Notes: generated from the letters alone by a model not told the origin. DNA of 64,000 bases from Beroe forskalii (GCA_011033025.1 WFMF01000139.1:1-64000), one strand, 5' to 3'; shown: positions 21,746 through 35,390, counted from the stretch's first letter. Made by a program: numbers and translations.

Positions 21746-24489
21746 CTGGCCAAAGTCAAACACTAAGAAAAATATCGCGGCTAAGTTTGGTAACGTAGCT
21801 ATGTAGCGGTTGTTTTCACTTTTACCACAGAGCAACAATTGGTTTAATATGAATTTATCAACCTAATGTTGTTGCAGATCAGTATTAGAACTTTCTTGTT
21901 TAGATTTTGGGAAAATGAGAAAATAAACTCCACTCAAAGCCCGTAGTAGACTCCTATGGCAGTCTGGCGGCTGGCCAGTTCTGGCCAGGTTAGTAACCTG
22001 ACGTCCTAGCGGCGCTTCTGTCGCTCGCTCACATGGCTCTACGGACCCAAAACCGCAGTGGTTAGACAGGCGGTCTACCTTCCGTCACCATGACAACTAA
22101 GAGTGGTGTGTTGAGAAGGTGGAACTGCGTAACTTGTCCGTGTGGTGTAATTCATTACCAAGTAACGCTAAACTCGGTACTGAGAAACACAGCAATGGCC
22201 AGCTGAACAAAAACTATTGTAACAATGACAGGAGCTCTCCTGTCATCTGGCTTTTCTGAGAACCAACAACCTTATCTCCTATAGACTGGAGATAGGCAAT
22301 TAGACAAGGATCGTACCCAATCATCGCTTGGGAAGTGTTAAATGTTAATTGAATTAGTCGATTTTAACACACCTCCTCCTTGACATCTCCCAGGAGACGT
22401 CTTCTCGGAGGTGCAGCGTAGAATGCCCTTGTTTAGCAGCGACGTCTCCCCAAACTCCCACGCTTCAGAACCCGTGATATGTTTCCTGGTGGCACATGAC
22501 CCTGTCACGTGATCTGACCCAGGTCACGTGATCTCCCCTCCGTCCAGGGATGCGGTCCATGCCCTCACCACAGCCACTGGGAACTGTTAGAGGCAGCGAG
22601 AGTTAATAACACACACAGTTCAAATCATGCTGATATATATAGAGCAATTCTTGGAAATGCTATAACAGCTGCTCTTCTCATAGCATAATGCTGCTCATAT
22701 GTGACGCAACGATTTCTGCAGAATTGGACGCTCAGCGATCGCAGCACGTAACCGTAATACAAAACTACAATACAATAATGACCAACTAGGCACAGGAGCC
22801 ACCTGCCAAACCTATCGATCCAGGGTCTAAACAAGATGAGAAAAGGGGGTCAACGCCCGGGATATTGCCTGGATCGCCGGATTATTCGTGGAAATTAACA
22901 AATTTGCCACACTCCCGACCATGTGTGTGTGTGTGAAAGTGTCCATTTGTATGTTTGTACAGTGTATGCGTGTGTGAGACCAGTTTATATATATCATGTC
23001 AAAGACATATATGCAGCCTCCCAATTCCAAGAATCAGCGATACTTAGAAAGCACACTTTATATGCAGGTAGCTGAGCTGGTCCAATCTTATTGTTTCTCG
23101 AGCTAATTCATATATGCGCGGCGATGGGATCCTCCGAGGTCCCTGACCTGGTCTGTCTTCTGACATATCCAAGGAAATATACCCCGCACCAATTATATGG
23201 ATTTTACTCATATATTAAGCCTTTTTTCGGTGAATTTTCTCTTTTTTGGACGTTTGTACGTAGATATTATGAATATATCAGTAGCTAGCTTCCTGATGCG
23301 TTGTGTACACATATAGTTACATAGGTAGTCGGACAGTTTTAAACTAAGTTTAAACTATATGTTTCACTCTATCACTAAAGTTAGGTTTAGGTCGAATGGA
23401 CCAAACATCTCAAGTAGGACTTCATCACCTACAAACTATATACCAATCAAATGGAATTCCCCAAGCTCGCGTCACTGATTCCGGCAAATAGCTGCCAACA
23501 AAATATTCATCTAAATATAAACGTTAACATCACCAAATATATTGCGTTTTCAAATATTTACTCACGCATGAATTGATTCCCTTGATCTCTGCTGAATCTT
23601 TAATTCCGTCAAGTCTTTGATCTGAGAAGGCAGCGCGTGCCAGGCGTGAGCTGAAAATAAGACTATATCACGTTACGCTATACTGAGATTCACGCAACCT
23701 TATATATGTTATCATGACATACCGACCTATAACCATCTCTCAAGTGACAAGTGCAGAGCACATCATCATAGGTTATAGTTACCTACTCAATACTCAATAC
23801 TCATGATTGAACAGCTGAATAAAGACCCCAAATGCATCTGTCCCACGGCGTACAATGCAGTGGATACATAGGATCATGATAAGATATAAGAGTCAGGTCT
23901 ATAGAAAGAAAAGGGATCTAGATAGGGTAGATCTAGATCAAGAGATCTAGATAGGGTAGATAGGGTAGATGCCATGATTCATGTGCTTTATCAGGATCTT
24001 TGGACTTCAAAATCACAAAATACATGATTTTCCAGGGTCATGTAACATGTTATATCTTCGATGCTTGAATAACATTATGCCTGTTTATTTACCCAAATAG
24101 CTGTAGCTACACAAGTAAAATACGGAAATCGTGATCAACGACAGATTTTTTGTGAGATAGCCAACTCACTGCAAACGTAATACTATGATGATGTAAGCAG
24201 CAAGTGCATCCTGGGCTATTAAGTGATTCGACTGCATTTCCACTTTTCCGTTTATTTGTTTTGCAAAAATCATGCCGAAGTAACGTTTTCGCACCGTTTT
24301 TTTCTCTAAAAATCAAAATTTTTTCAATTTAGTTAGCTGAATTTCAATGCTTAAGGTCTTAAGCTCACGGTTTGATAGACTATCTAAAAATTTTGCTCGT
24401 CTCAATTTACCATTTTCATTGTCATTTGAGCGAGCCAGGGGGGGTCTGAGGTCGATATTCCGTTTTTTTGTTGTTTCTGATAGAGCTGG
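21746..24489. other. Gene-poor region, no recognised gene
   Basis: I find no conserved domain or RNA gene. Small features are a 9-bp-stem hairpin TGACAGGAG-CT-CTCCTGTCA at 22,226-22,245, two CACGTGATCT words near 22,505-22,540, a short TG run at 22,921-22,936 and a degenerate AGATCTAGATAGGGTAGAT repeat at 23,910-23,970. Open frames of 60-70 residues show no family resemblance. Confidence 0.5.
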
Positions 24490-25100
24490 ATGCCAGCGTC
24501 TAGTAAGTTCTTACCGCATCAAAAACAATGATCCTAGCCGAAGTTATGAATTTTTCAAATCGTAAGTTCGCCTGGCTGTAAGTGTAATAACAGTGCGCGC
24601 GTGAACTTTCAACGCGATTTGCCAAAAATCAACTTTAAAATTTTCTCCTCATACAGTTTTTGAGGGAAACCCTTAAACTTGGTAGTGGGGGTAGTTATAA
24701 TCTATGCCATAAAAAACTTTTGACCGGCAGATTGTTGATTTAGGCCTCTGGAGTGAAATATGGCTTTTGAAAGTTGCTCCTGTCCAAAAAACGGCCAAAA
24801 ATGACAATTTTCAAATTTCAAAGTTTGTCTTTCTCAAAAGTTCCGTTTTATGCCCTAGGACATCATAACCAAGTTTCAAAGGTTTTCCTCAAAAACTGTA
24901 GGAGATAGATTTTAAAGTTGATTTTTATTTCATTTCGGCAAATTGCGTTGGAAGTTCGCGCGCGCACCGTAATTACAGGCGAAATCGCGTTTTGAAAAAT
25001 GCATAAAAACTGGTAGCTGGCGTTCAACTCTTTCGTGCGCGGCGTATGCACAGAGTTATAATATGCTTTTAACTGAAAATACAATATGCGCTACCATGTG
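24490..25100. repeat. Old inverted-repeat family member, copy 1
   Basis: A left part with CCTAGCCGAAGTTATGAATT and CGCGATTTGCCAAAAATCAA pairs imperfectly with a right part reading TTCGGCAAATTGCGTTGG and GGCGAAATCGCGTTTTG. Both sides contain AAAACTG(T)A with GGTTTTCCTC or its complement. A second member lies at 28,560-29,060. Confidence 0.5.
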
Positions 25101-25778
25101 CCGCAAAAAACTTATGTGCGCAGTCAAAGCACGAGCGCCGAAATACAAATAAGCCGACGCGAAAGAGTCGAGACACCACGGTTAAGATTACTTCTGCTTT
25201 AATGCTTTAACGGACTAATTTTTCGGAATTACGTAAAATCAATTTGCTAATTCACATTCTATCTAGCAGCACATCAGTTCACCCATCATAACCGTAAATA
25301 TTAATCCACTCCAATTTGTCTATGGTTAAATATTAAAGCTGATTGACATTCAGACGTCCCTTTAATCCATTGACGAATTCTTGACATAAATTTAATGCAA
25401 AACGACCAACTATCTACTTATCTACAGTAGGTTCCTACCAAAGTACCAAGATTTCGATTTGAGCAGGCTGAGCAGCATCTCCGCCTTAGATTATTAAATG
25501 ATGAATTAATTTTTCATTAAATGCTTGATTTTCTTAGACAAATTTGCCGAAAATTTAATTCCAAAACCCGGCATTGATGTTTCCGACCCCCAAACTCACC
25601 TAGTGGCTCCTAGAACTTTGGCTAAATTTGTGTTGCACGGTTCTACTATTGTGTAGTTACAGTTATATAGCGGCTAATTCCATCAGATTTGCGTAATAAG
25701 ATGCACGATGCAGTTACATTTCCTTTTGTACTTTCGTGCATCATGTGATTAGCAGAGGCACGTAGACAAAGGAAGGAA

Positions 25779-26098
25779 TTGGGTTGGTTACATGCTCAGT
25801 GTATCATGCGCTCAGAGTATGCGCTCAGTGTATCATGCGCTCAGTGTATGCGCTCAGTGTATGCGCAGAGCTCGGAGCCAACTAGCCACAGATATCTTAT
25901 TGCTTTGATGTTATCACAAAGGTGCTTTCTTTTTGTTATCAGTTGGATGCTTTCGGTTTGATGTTTGATCTAATCAAAACTTATGATAGTAACAAACCAG
26001 GGATCTAACAGTTTGATGATGTCAGTTTGATGTTACCAGTTTGATGTTATCACTTTATCAGTTTGATGTTGTCAGTTTGATGTTGTCAGTTGGAATTT
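25779..26098. repeat. Two short minisatellites
   Basis: GTATGCGCTCAGT is repeated irregularly at about 25,795-25,868, and CAGTTTGATGTTGT is repeated at about 26,008-26,095. Neither codes for anything recognisable. Confidence 0.65.
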
Positions 26099-27054
26099 AT
26101 CAGCTTCGGTTTCAGTCATGATCGATTTTCAAAAAAGCCAAAGTTGTTCGTGATCCACTGCGTCCAACGTGTATCATGTATGTGATCCTCACCTAAATTA
26201 CCTAAGCTAAGAGCATATTATAGTAAATACAGGCGCGGCCATTGTTCATATACTTTAAATTAGATATGAGCTATTTTATTATTTTATTCCTGATGAAGTA
26301 GCACAAATAGCCATGGTAACCACGTACCACACCTCTTATGGAACTGAAGAGCAGTGCAGAGGACAATGTGAAATGTGAAAACTGAAAATAATAGGAATTT
26401 CCGAGGAATAGGTCCAACCAGCCATCTGGATTCTGGATCAACATCAATATCATTGATTAGTAAAGCTATGTGCTGGTGCGGTCCATCAAGTTAATTTTAA
26501 TGCAGAAATAGGTCTACCAAAACAGATCGTTCTAATTCTCAATTTAAGGAATTTTGAAAGAATGACGAAATGTATTTTTTTGCGAAAAAATCATAAAATC
26601 TGTAAGACTTGAAAAGTTTAAAATGTGGAGCCTAAAATCCTCATCATGCAGTATTGAAAACATTCATGGATCACGACGCAATTTTCATAAATATATAAGA
26701 TTAAAAAATTAAGGTCAAAAACAATAAATGTTTGTAAGACGTATAAAATTCAATATTATCAATTGTGGTTTCTAAAGTTTGGAAGAGCCAAATATGATTT
26801 CGAACACTAAGTAAGTCACTATGACATTGCTGCAATTTTTGTATAGTAGGGGTGCAACTTAACTTACTTACGAAATATCTACATCCAGGATGAAAAAATC
26901 GCCAAAAAGTACGACGTAAAAAGTACGCGTGTTTTTCTTACAATACGTGACTCAGAAATTTCAACACGGATTCTGAATAGGGGTTGTTAAATACGTGAAA
27001 AAGTACGCGCGCATGCACTACCAAATATAATAAAACGATGGTATCCATGGGACT

Positions 27055-27390
27055 ACACGGCCCCCCCTTAGGGGGGGCCAGGCCCCCCCTAGTTTTCAAA
27101 AGGCCCCCTCTAGAAAAATCTTAGGGGGCCTTGTCCACCTAAGATTTTCTCAAAATTTGAACATAGAAAGGAAGTGAAAATTTAGTTCATTTAGACAGAA
27201 ATTTTACTGAAATTCACCTTTTTTTGAGTTGAATCAATGAATAAAATATGATTTTAGTCGTATTTTATGCAAAATTGTGAAAAGTAGGGCTATGGAAAAT
27301 GAAAATTTGCTTCTGTAAATTTTGGCCCCCAGTTTTCAGGCCCCCTAGAAAAATTCTAGGGGGGGCCTTGGCCCCCACTAGCTCGAAAAA
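27055..27390. mobile_element. GGCCCCCCTAG-bounded dispersed element
   Basis: Each end carries C-rich and G-rich palindromes such as GGGGGGGCCAGGCCCCCCC, with CTAGTTTTCAAAAGGCCCC at the left and CAGTTTTCAGGCCCCCTAG at the right. An AT-rich core lies between. A related fragment occurs at 12,715-12,775. It is probably a small DNA transposon; the superfamily is unclear. Confidence 0.45.
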
Positions 27391-28559
27391 GTGTGTAATG
27401 GCATGATGGTATCGTAAACATTTTGGGTGCGCGCGCGACCTATAAATGACAATACGGCTTACCTTAATGGCCTTCATTAAGCCGGCTTTTTAAAACCGGC
27501 CTTTTTAACCGGCCCTATGGACAAAATTGAATCATTTTTGATTGGACCATTTTAACCGGCCCCTTGGTTACCATATGAAAGATTTTAAGCTCTAAAATGG
27601 CCATTAAAACCCATTTAAACTTAATAAATTGCATCAAAAGACCCAAATACCGGTCTAATTTGATGATACAGGGCATTATCGTGTCATAACATTCAAGAGT
27701 TTCTTTTGACCTAGATTAAGAAAAATCTCAAGAACATTTTATCTCTTCTGATAAGTAACTACCAAGTACGTAGTATATTGCTATATTATGCTCTTTGAAT
27801 TTAAATAAAGCTCCTTCTACTATAACAGGACTGCTATATTATAAAGAGTAGCTCAGAACCAGCTAAGATAGCGTCGTTGACTTTCTTGGAATCAGCCAGC
27901 TAGAGGTTGTTTGCCCCATTTCCAAGAAATAGCCTCCAGCTTCATGATGTAAATCATTATTTTTATTAGTATTCGTCAGTCCTTATTAAACCGAACTTCA
28001 GACTATTTACTATTATTTTCAGTCCTGACCTCTGCAGTATGCAGCTGGTGCACTTGATGGGTTCAATAAGGGCGTGGGTCATTCACTATATATCCTCATT
28101 CACGTTTATATCTTTAGAAAGAAATAATTTTCACATAGCAGTTTTCTTAAGACTAGCGCGGATCTCTCCTCTGAAGGCTGCGTTGTGAGTTAAAGCGTCA
28201 TAACCATCGTAGCGCAGCTTTCTATCTGCTGCAGTGCACGAGGCTGAAGCGTTGCGAATTCACAAGACTTTAGTGTCACCTTAATCCGATCTGGGAACAC
28301 AGATCCCATCTCGAATCATGCTTTTATGGCTCAGTAGAATGTACCTTTTGGCCATTATAGACTTAAGTTCGATTTTGTTTGTCCCGCCATCTTATTTTTT
28401 TCGGTTTATCTGTAAAATACGTAGACGTACGTGCCTATTAGGTCCATCACGTAATGCTTCCCGAGGCGCAGCCCGAGGGATGTATCCGGTTTAGACTTGC
28501 AGCTCGATGGTCTAAACTAATATGAACCGAGATCCGAGGTCGATTATCAGATTAGAGCA
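27391..28559. other. Intergenic, no recognised gene
   Basis: Apart from a small palindromic patch of GCCGGC/CCGGCC words at 27,478-27,560, I see nothing to annotate. The stretch between 26,099 and 27,054 is likewise empty of recognisable features. Confidence 0.5.
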
Positions 28560-29060
28560 AAACGCCAGCTACGAGTTGTTTTTACCCCAAACGAAAGTCA
28601 TTAATTTTTTAAATTTCTCTATTGTGTGCAATTGCAGTAATTGCGCGCACAAACATTGAAACCTGTTAGTTAAGTTCTATAGAGCATGAAATAAAAATTC
28701 TAATAGAGCAGATTTTTGATTCAGGCCTCAAAAGTGAAATATCGAGAATTTGAAAGGAGTGAAAATCATCATTTTTACGTTTTTTTCGTAATATTAAGAG
28801 CCAACTTTTGAAAATTAAAACTCATACTTTCACTTCTGAAGCCTAAATCATAAATCGACTCAATCAAAATGCTTCAAGTGATTTCCTCAAAAACTGTAGG
28901 TTTTGACAATCATTTTGCGTAAATTGCGTTAGAATTGCGCACGTAAAACTATAATTACAGGCGAAACTGCGATTCGAAAATTCATAACTTCGGCTAGGAA
29001 CAGTTTTTCAATGTGGCGTATAAAACCAACTGGAAGCTGGTGTTCTGCTCGAGTGCTCGA
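28560..29060. repeat. Old inverted-repeat family member, copy 2
   Basis: Shares CAAAAACTGTAGG, AAATTGCGTTAGAATTGCGC and ATTACAGGCGAAACTGCG with the copy at 24,490-25,100, and AACTTCGGCTAGGA with sequence near 1,505. Divergence is high. Confidence 0.45.
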
Positions 29061-29680
29061 TAATAAACTACAAAAACCGTAAATCAGCCTCGGATCCCCG
29101 ACACGAATTATTATGATTTAAGGCTTTTTTTCATAATGTTAATTTCGATCATTTCAAAGGTTATTAGATTTTTCGTTTTTATATATTAGTGGTAAATCGG
29201 TTTTTAGCTTAACGTCATCGTCAGCAAGCTAATATAAGTGATTTTACGAAATTAAATGATTTTCATATAAATAGATAATTCATGATTTCATGCGTCAAGT
29301 TTCATCAAGTAATAGCAGTTTTGCTAATGTTTGCTATAACTCCCTTTCCCGCACTGTTATTTGACAACAGGAGCTTTCTGTAAATAGATAATCCATGCTC
29401 TAGGTCAAAGAAAACCTCCCATTGTCGGTAGCAAATAATCTGGCTTCTGCCAAATAAATTTAATAATTACTTAATTGTCCGTGAAATCAGTAAACTCCTA
29501 TTATGAGGCACATTCATAAGATAATGTCCATGAAACTTCCATACAGCTTGACTCATAATGTTAAAGTTATACACAGTAATTACTTAATAAGTCCAACGTC
29601 ATCAATGAGCGATTATAAATGAGCGGATCGCAATGCTACACCAGACTGTTTAAGACGCGTCGTTCACAAACTAAACGATG

Positions 29681-29688
29681 TGACGTCA
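29681..29688. promoter_or_regulatory. CRE-like palindrome TGACGTCA upstream of gene copy 1
   Basis: A perfect TGACGTCA lies 147 bp before the start codon. It is preserved at the same place upstream of the second copy (48,314-48,321). This octamer is the classic CREB/ATF site. The whole upstream region is highly similar between copies, so conservation alone proves little. Confidence 0.4.
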
Positions 29689-29834
29689 CGAAACCCTCTA
29701 CTATTTTGTGTACTGCTAAACACTAAAGTTTTAACTCATTAAGTTAGTTACTTATAACAAGTCATTAAAAGTAACGAGTTACTAACCAGACTAACGTATC
29801 CCGCCTATCCCTAGCAAGCAACCACCAAGATACC

Positions 29835-32800
29835 ATGGACCGCCATTGCAGCAACTGCCGAATGAACTTCTCTTCAAGGAACCAGCTAGAGGAGCACATG
29901 CGGATGAAACAGTGAGTACTGAGACTTGGTTTTGTTAGAAACTCCTACCAGTTGGATGTTATATTATACCGAAGTGGTTGCACAATTCTATCCAAGAAGG
30001 ATACGTTTAGGATTATCAAGCTGCAAAAGACAACCTTAATTGCAAGTGGAATAATATAGATTATCAAGTATCGGGTTGAAAGCGAATTTTTATGCATTGG
30101 CCCTACTAATGGCACCATGATTCCCATCAGTTTCCTCGTAAGTTTCAAGTCAAATCCTGCGTCAACTGCCAGCAATCTGTATCAAATCAGCTCCCTAATC
30201 AAAATAGCCCTTAATTTGACATTGTTTCAGCTCTGGAGGAATGGGTGGACGAAACAACGCTAGTGACTTCATGAACTACTGTCAGAAGCTGGGATACTCC
30301 AGAGATATGGCCCAGAGAGCAATCAGACAACTAGGTAAGAGCACACAATGGCTACCCAGCACAATCGAGAATTAAATTTTTCGATCATTGAAAGATTGAA
30401 TAGTTAATCACAAATTTTACTATGTTGAATTTCACTTCCCATATTTTGGAAAATACAAATTTGAGATATTAGTCGGCCACGATGGCCAGGGCGTGTACCT
30501 ACATTTTGACGGTGGTCTTGAGTCCATAGGTCAAACATTGCCCATGTGAGGCCTCGGAGCAGGAATGGCGTCCAAAAATCGAAATTATACCATTACCATA
30601 CCATTATAGCATTATACCATTACCATACATAATACCATACATAAGGATATTATAAAGCTTACATTCGATTCGTCTCGACGAGCTGATCATTTTAACGTAT
30701 TTGTTTGTCAAAATTGGATTAAATATGACCACGTAACAGTCATGCGAAGCACGTGCGCATAAGCGGCAGTTGCCCATAATGACCAGATTTTTGGAGATAT
30801 GAGCTACAAACTTGTTCTGGCCATAATTTAGGTCAAAATTGATGGACAAACCAACTAATAAGTAAATTGGACCATATTTAGCCATTTTAGCCCATTAAAA
30901 CCTTCAAAAATCCACTAAATTGCTCATATCTCAGTTTGCAATTTTGCCAACGTGGACTTACACTTTGCTCAAAATCTCAACCAGTTTTCATGAAATTTTC
31001 AGAATCTCTCCAAAACTAAATTTCGTTCTTTATTATGTTGCATTTGGGTACACACACTGGCCAGTGGCCAACTCATATTCCAAATTCGTGTTTAGCAAAA
31101 TATTAGTTGTGACCCCCCCCTTAAAAAGTCAGTGCTCAGTTTCAAAACATGGCTTTAAGGTTTAGAATTTGTCACACGAAAGCATAAATTTAAAGATTTC
31201 CAACTCAAGTGCTCAAGTACTGTATTATTTGCCTCCGAAACAGGGAAATTTACATAACTGTGAAGTAAATTCACGCTGTTTGTTTGCCACCCTACACGTT
31301 CTTGTGTACCACTGCATGAGGTCATAATATATTAGCATATTTTACATAATGCCTTTTCCTCGGAAATAGCTGCCAAAATACACAATTAACATACGGAGTT
31401 TACGTCACATCAGAGATAAAGAGAGTAACACTAACGTGTATAATACAGCTGACGTGAGAGAACAAAAGCAAATGTGGTGCTATAGTTTTGTTCAATAAAA
31501 TGACATTCTGACAACTCCCTTGACATTTTATGATCATAACGCATTTCAAATTTAGCATTGTTCGGAGACAAAAGCAGGGCTTCAATTACATCACTATTCT
31601 TCAAGTGGTAAAACAGTTGCACTTCTGTGGAAGGAACCTGGCCAACTGATGATGGCCTACCAATTTCTCATTAAAAACTTTGACCGCGATACAAACAGGA
31701 TGGCCTGGCCCAGGGCCCTGTACAAACATTTTTAATGTGGTCCATAGGTCCAACATTGCCAATGTGAGGCCTCGGCCTGTTCATCCTTTTTGTATGCCGT
31801 TTTTTTTTCAAATTATCAGGCTTGACCCCCCTCCCCATAGTGAATTGCCTAGTTCAAGCTCATCTTACTGTGTATAATGACCAGTGACCACCACCGCATA
31901 GGCGTTTAAATGTTGGGCGGATTTAGTTTTCAACAATTAGTGTTAAACATTCTGACATAGCACAATGAAAATTCTCGGAAAATTGCTCGTTTTCACAGAA
32001 GTCCACATTTGATGACGGGTCGATCATCGAATGATTTGGATTTGGTAGTATTTATTGCGTATATTTTACGACATTAAATCTAATTTCAAACTTTTATTGG
32101 TTGGTAAATAAAGTACTCGTCGACCATAATTATCACGGACATAACAGTCACGCTGAGCACTTCTGCGTGAATATAAATGTCCGTGAAAATTTTGCCGTGA
32201 TTTTCAGGTCCGGGAAAATTAAGTCCAGTAATTCCTCTTAAAATTTCTAATTTTCTAGGGTACGGAGGCTTATGTTCTAATTTCATCTCTCTAAACGCAC
32301 AAAGAATAAAATTCTTCTGGAAATTATACTAATACAGTCAAAATTGGATTTAAAAGTGGACAAATTCTACACCAAGCGATTTTGCATGGATTCTATAGTT
32401 TTTTGCATGAAAAATCGATCTAACAACTTTCCACACCCCTCCGGAGTGTGGAAAGTGCAAAAACGATTTTTAGCTGAGGCGCAACCGACTGATATGTAAA
32501 AATCGTATCTCGGCTCAGGAAGGTCATAGAGACTTCATCTTGAGCGGAAAATGTGCGCAATGGCCATGTTTATATACAATTGTCAACAAAATATGCCCTA
32601 AAATGCTCAGGAACGGAGTTACGGGCGAAAAAACAGATTTTTGGGCAGGCGCAAGACCTGCATAAGGAGAATTTTGTATCTCAGTCCAGGAAGGTTGTAG
32701 AGACTTCATCTTGGGCGGAAAATGTGCGCAATGGCCATGTTTATATACAATTGTTGACATAAATATGCCCTAAAATGCTAAGGAATGGAGTAACGGGTGA

Positions 32801-35390
32801 AAAACTGTTTTTTGGGCAGGCCTTAAGACCTGATTTAGGCGAATTTTTTATCTCAGTCCAGGAAGGTCGTAGAGACTTCATCTTGAGCGGAAAATGTAAC
32901 AATGGCCATGTTTATATACAATTGTCAACAAAATATGCCCTAAAATGCTCAGGAATGGAGTTACGGGCGAAAAACAGATTTTTGGGCAGGCGCAAGACCT
33001 GCTTAAGAATTTTTGTATCTCAGTCTAGGAAGGTCAGAAACTTCATCTTAGGCGGAAAATGTGCGCAATGGCCATGTTTATATACAATTGTTGACAAAAA
33101 TATGCCCTAAAATGCTCAGATCGGAGTAACAGGCCTGATATAGAAGATTTTTCTATCTTGGTCCAGACATTTATTCCAGTCCTGTATGGTCTTAGTCTTA
33201 ATAAAACGACCAGGGTCGGTTTAATCGGCCAGGCCGGTGGCAGCCATGCTGAGCATGGAGACTATCCCTAATACGCTAGGCTAAAGGGTGTGAACTCCTG
33301 GGTGGTTTTTAGGCCACCCTACTGCCAGGGATATCCTCAGCTGAGCAGCCAGCCGTTCCTGGACCCCTCTGGACCGGCGGGCTGCCAACGCCATGGCAAC
33401 AATCAGACTGCAAAAAGCAAGACAAGGCTTGCCTGCAGATTAAGTCAGAGATCTGCCAAAGGCGGCTATAATGCACCACCTCTCTTTGTCTAGATGATTC
33501 ACTGGGAGGTCTGACCCTGCCAGACTGTGTAAATATTATTCCCACCGATTGGGATTTAACTGGGCTCAATGGGCAAAGCCCAGTCCTTTATAGCTTTATG
33601 GTGGTTAATCGTTACCTCGTTTTAGACACATTTCTGTACTCTCTTCCTACTTCCTGAGTTGACCATTCCAATTATTTTCTGCTCAGCCGGAAGTCTCTAT
33701 GGGTGTACGAAATTTCATATCAGGATACTTCATCTCCCTGTCCTGACCCTAAACATCACCCTATAACCTTACCCCGAATCCTAACTCTTACCCATACGCT
33801 AACCATTACCCTAACCCAGATCCTTACCTTTGCGTGGGGTTGAAATATTACAAGATAAAGTGCCGTGAGATGAAATGTCATGAGATCAAATGTCCGTTAC
33901 CCGTCTCTTTTTACTGGACAGTGATTATATGAAAATCGTCTCAAACCATCGCCAAATTTCATTTTTCGCCTATAACTTTCTTCCTGAGAATTTCAGGGCA
34001 CATGTTTATCCTTTTACTCTTTTATCAGCAAGTCGTACAGAATAAACATGGCCATTGCGCACATTTTACTCCAAAGATGAACTCTCTACAACCTTCCTGG
34101 ACTGAGATACAAAATTGGCCTAAATCAGGTCTTGTGTTGGCCCAAAAAATCAGTTTTTCGCCCGTTACTCCGTTCCTTAGCATTTTAGGGCATATTTTTG
34201 TGAACAATTGTTTATAAACATGGCCATTGCGCACATTTTCCGCCCAAGATGAAGTCTCTACGTCCTTCCTGGACTGAGATACAAAATTCGCCTTATGCAG
34301 GTCTTGTGTTGGCCCAAAAAATCAGTTTTCGCCCGTTACTCCGTTCCTTAGCATTTAAGGGCATATTTTTTGTGAACAATTGTATATAAACATGGCCATT
34401 GCGCACATTTCCGCCCAAGATGAAGTCTCTACGACCTTCCTGGACTGAGATACAAATTCGCCTAAATCAGGTCTTGCGTTGGCCCAAAAATCAGTTTTCG
34501 CCCGTTACTCCGTTCCTTAGCATTTTTTAGGGCATATTTATGTCAACAATTGTATATAAACATGGCCATTGCGCACATTTCCGCCCAAGATGAAGTGTCT
34601 ACGACCTTCCTGGACTGAGATACAAAATTCGCCTTATGCAGGTCTTGCGCCTGCCCAAAAAATCTGTTTTCGCCTGAAACTCCGTTCCTGAGCATTTTAG
34701 GGCATATTTTGTTGACAATTGTATATAAACATGCTCATTGCGCACATTTTCCGCCCAAGATGAAGTCTCTACGACCTTCCTGAGCCGAGATACGATTTTT
34801 GACATATCAGTCTACGCCTCAGCTAAAAATCGATTTTTCGGCTTTTCCACACTCCGGAGAGGTGTGGAAAGTTATTAGATCGATTTTCATGCAAAAACTA
34901 TAGAATCCATGCAAAATCGCTTGGTGTAGAATTTGTCCACTTTTTACCCCTTTTTGAGGCAGATTTGACTGTATTATACTTCTTTTTCATACTGAGTAAC
35001 GCTGCAATATCTCAATATGGAAATTTATCATTTATTAACGAAAAATATTGACATTCAAGTTTAACTTGACACATCATGGAAGTGAATGGAAAAATCGACC
35101 CGGAAATTTCAAGATTTTGTTGAAAATTTGAAGTGGCAGAATCTAGCATGAATTTTACTGTCCGTGAAGGTTCATGTCCGTGAAACTAAAGTCCGTTATA
35201 ATTCTGTCCTATAAGGTAGGTTGGTTAAGTTCGTAATGAAAGGACTCAAATCACCCTCCCCTCAGGACCCAACGCAAGCACCAACGACCTCCTCGAAGTG
35301 GTGTTGAAGCTGGTAAACGCCCAGAAACACGAGTACTTCCGGAGAGAAAAGAGCGGGATGGGAGGGCTGGCGATTAACAAGAAGTACTGA
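29835..35390 (+). CDS. C2H2 zinc finger plus UBA-like domain protein, copy 1
   Basis: Three exons: 29,835-29,911, 30,231-30,334 and 35,266-35,390, joined at GT-AG introns in phases 2 and 1; 101 residues, stop TGA. The start is the first ATG after an in-frame TAA at 29,772, in the context ACCATGG. Exon 1 plus the first exon 2 codon make one C2H2 finger, C5-x2-C8-x12-H21-x4-H26. Residues 37-80 form a helical domain with KLGYS (45-49), QLGPNASTN (59-67) and LLEVVLKLVN (69-78). That pattern matches the UBA-like N-terminal domain of Regnase/ZC3H12-type proteins. A basic tail ends INKKY. The NYN ribonuclease domain of that family is absent. Likely role, inferred: a small adaptor binding ubiquitin, RNA or a partner protein. 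Intron 2 is enlarged by a 2.65-kb foldback. AATAAA follows at 35,537. Confidence 0.8.
32330..34976. mobile_element. Giant foldback element II, 2.65 kb, in intron 2 of copy 1
   Basis: Ends are TAATACAGTCAAA and its complement. The simplest reading of the flanks is a TAC duplication (32,327-32,329 and 34,977-34,979), though ATTATAC is also repeated, so the exact duplication length is uncertain. Copy B has the empty site AAATTATACTTCTTTTTC. Each arm holds about four units of a roughly 195-bp repeat containing GGCCATGTTTATATACAATT, TATGCCCTAAAATGCT and GACTTCATCTTG. Arms (about 32,330-33,140 and 34,010-34,976) are inverted. The loop, 33,150-34,000, is unrelated GC-rich sequence plus a CCCTAA-type tract. 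No transposase is seen. Frames shared between arms are mirror images. Confidence 0.85.
33710..33900. repeat. Dispersed repeat with degenerate CCCTAAC tract
   Basis: Reads CATCTCCCTGTCCTGACCCT, then CCCTAACCCAGATCCTTACC and TTTGCGTGGGGTTGA. The same order occurs at 40,505-44,100 (split by foldback III) and at 56,320-56,470. It is a dispersed repeat and not a telomere. Confidence 0.65.
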
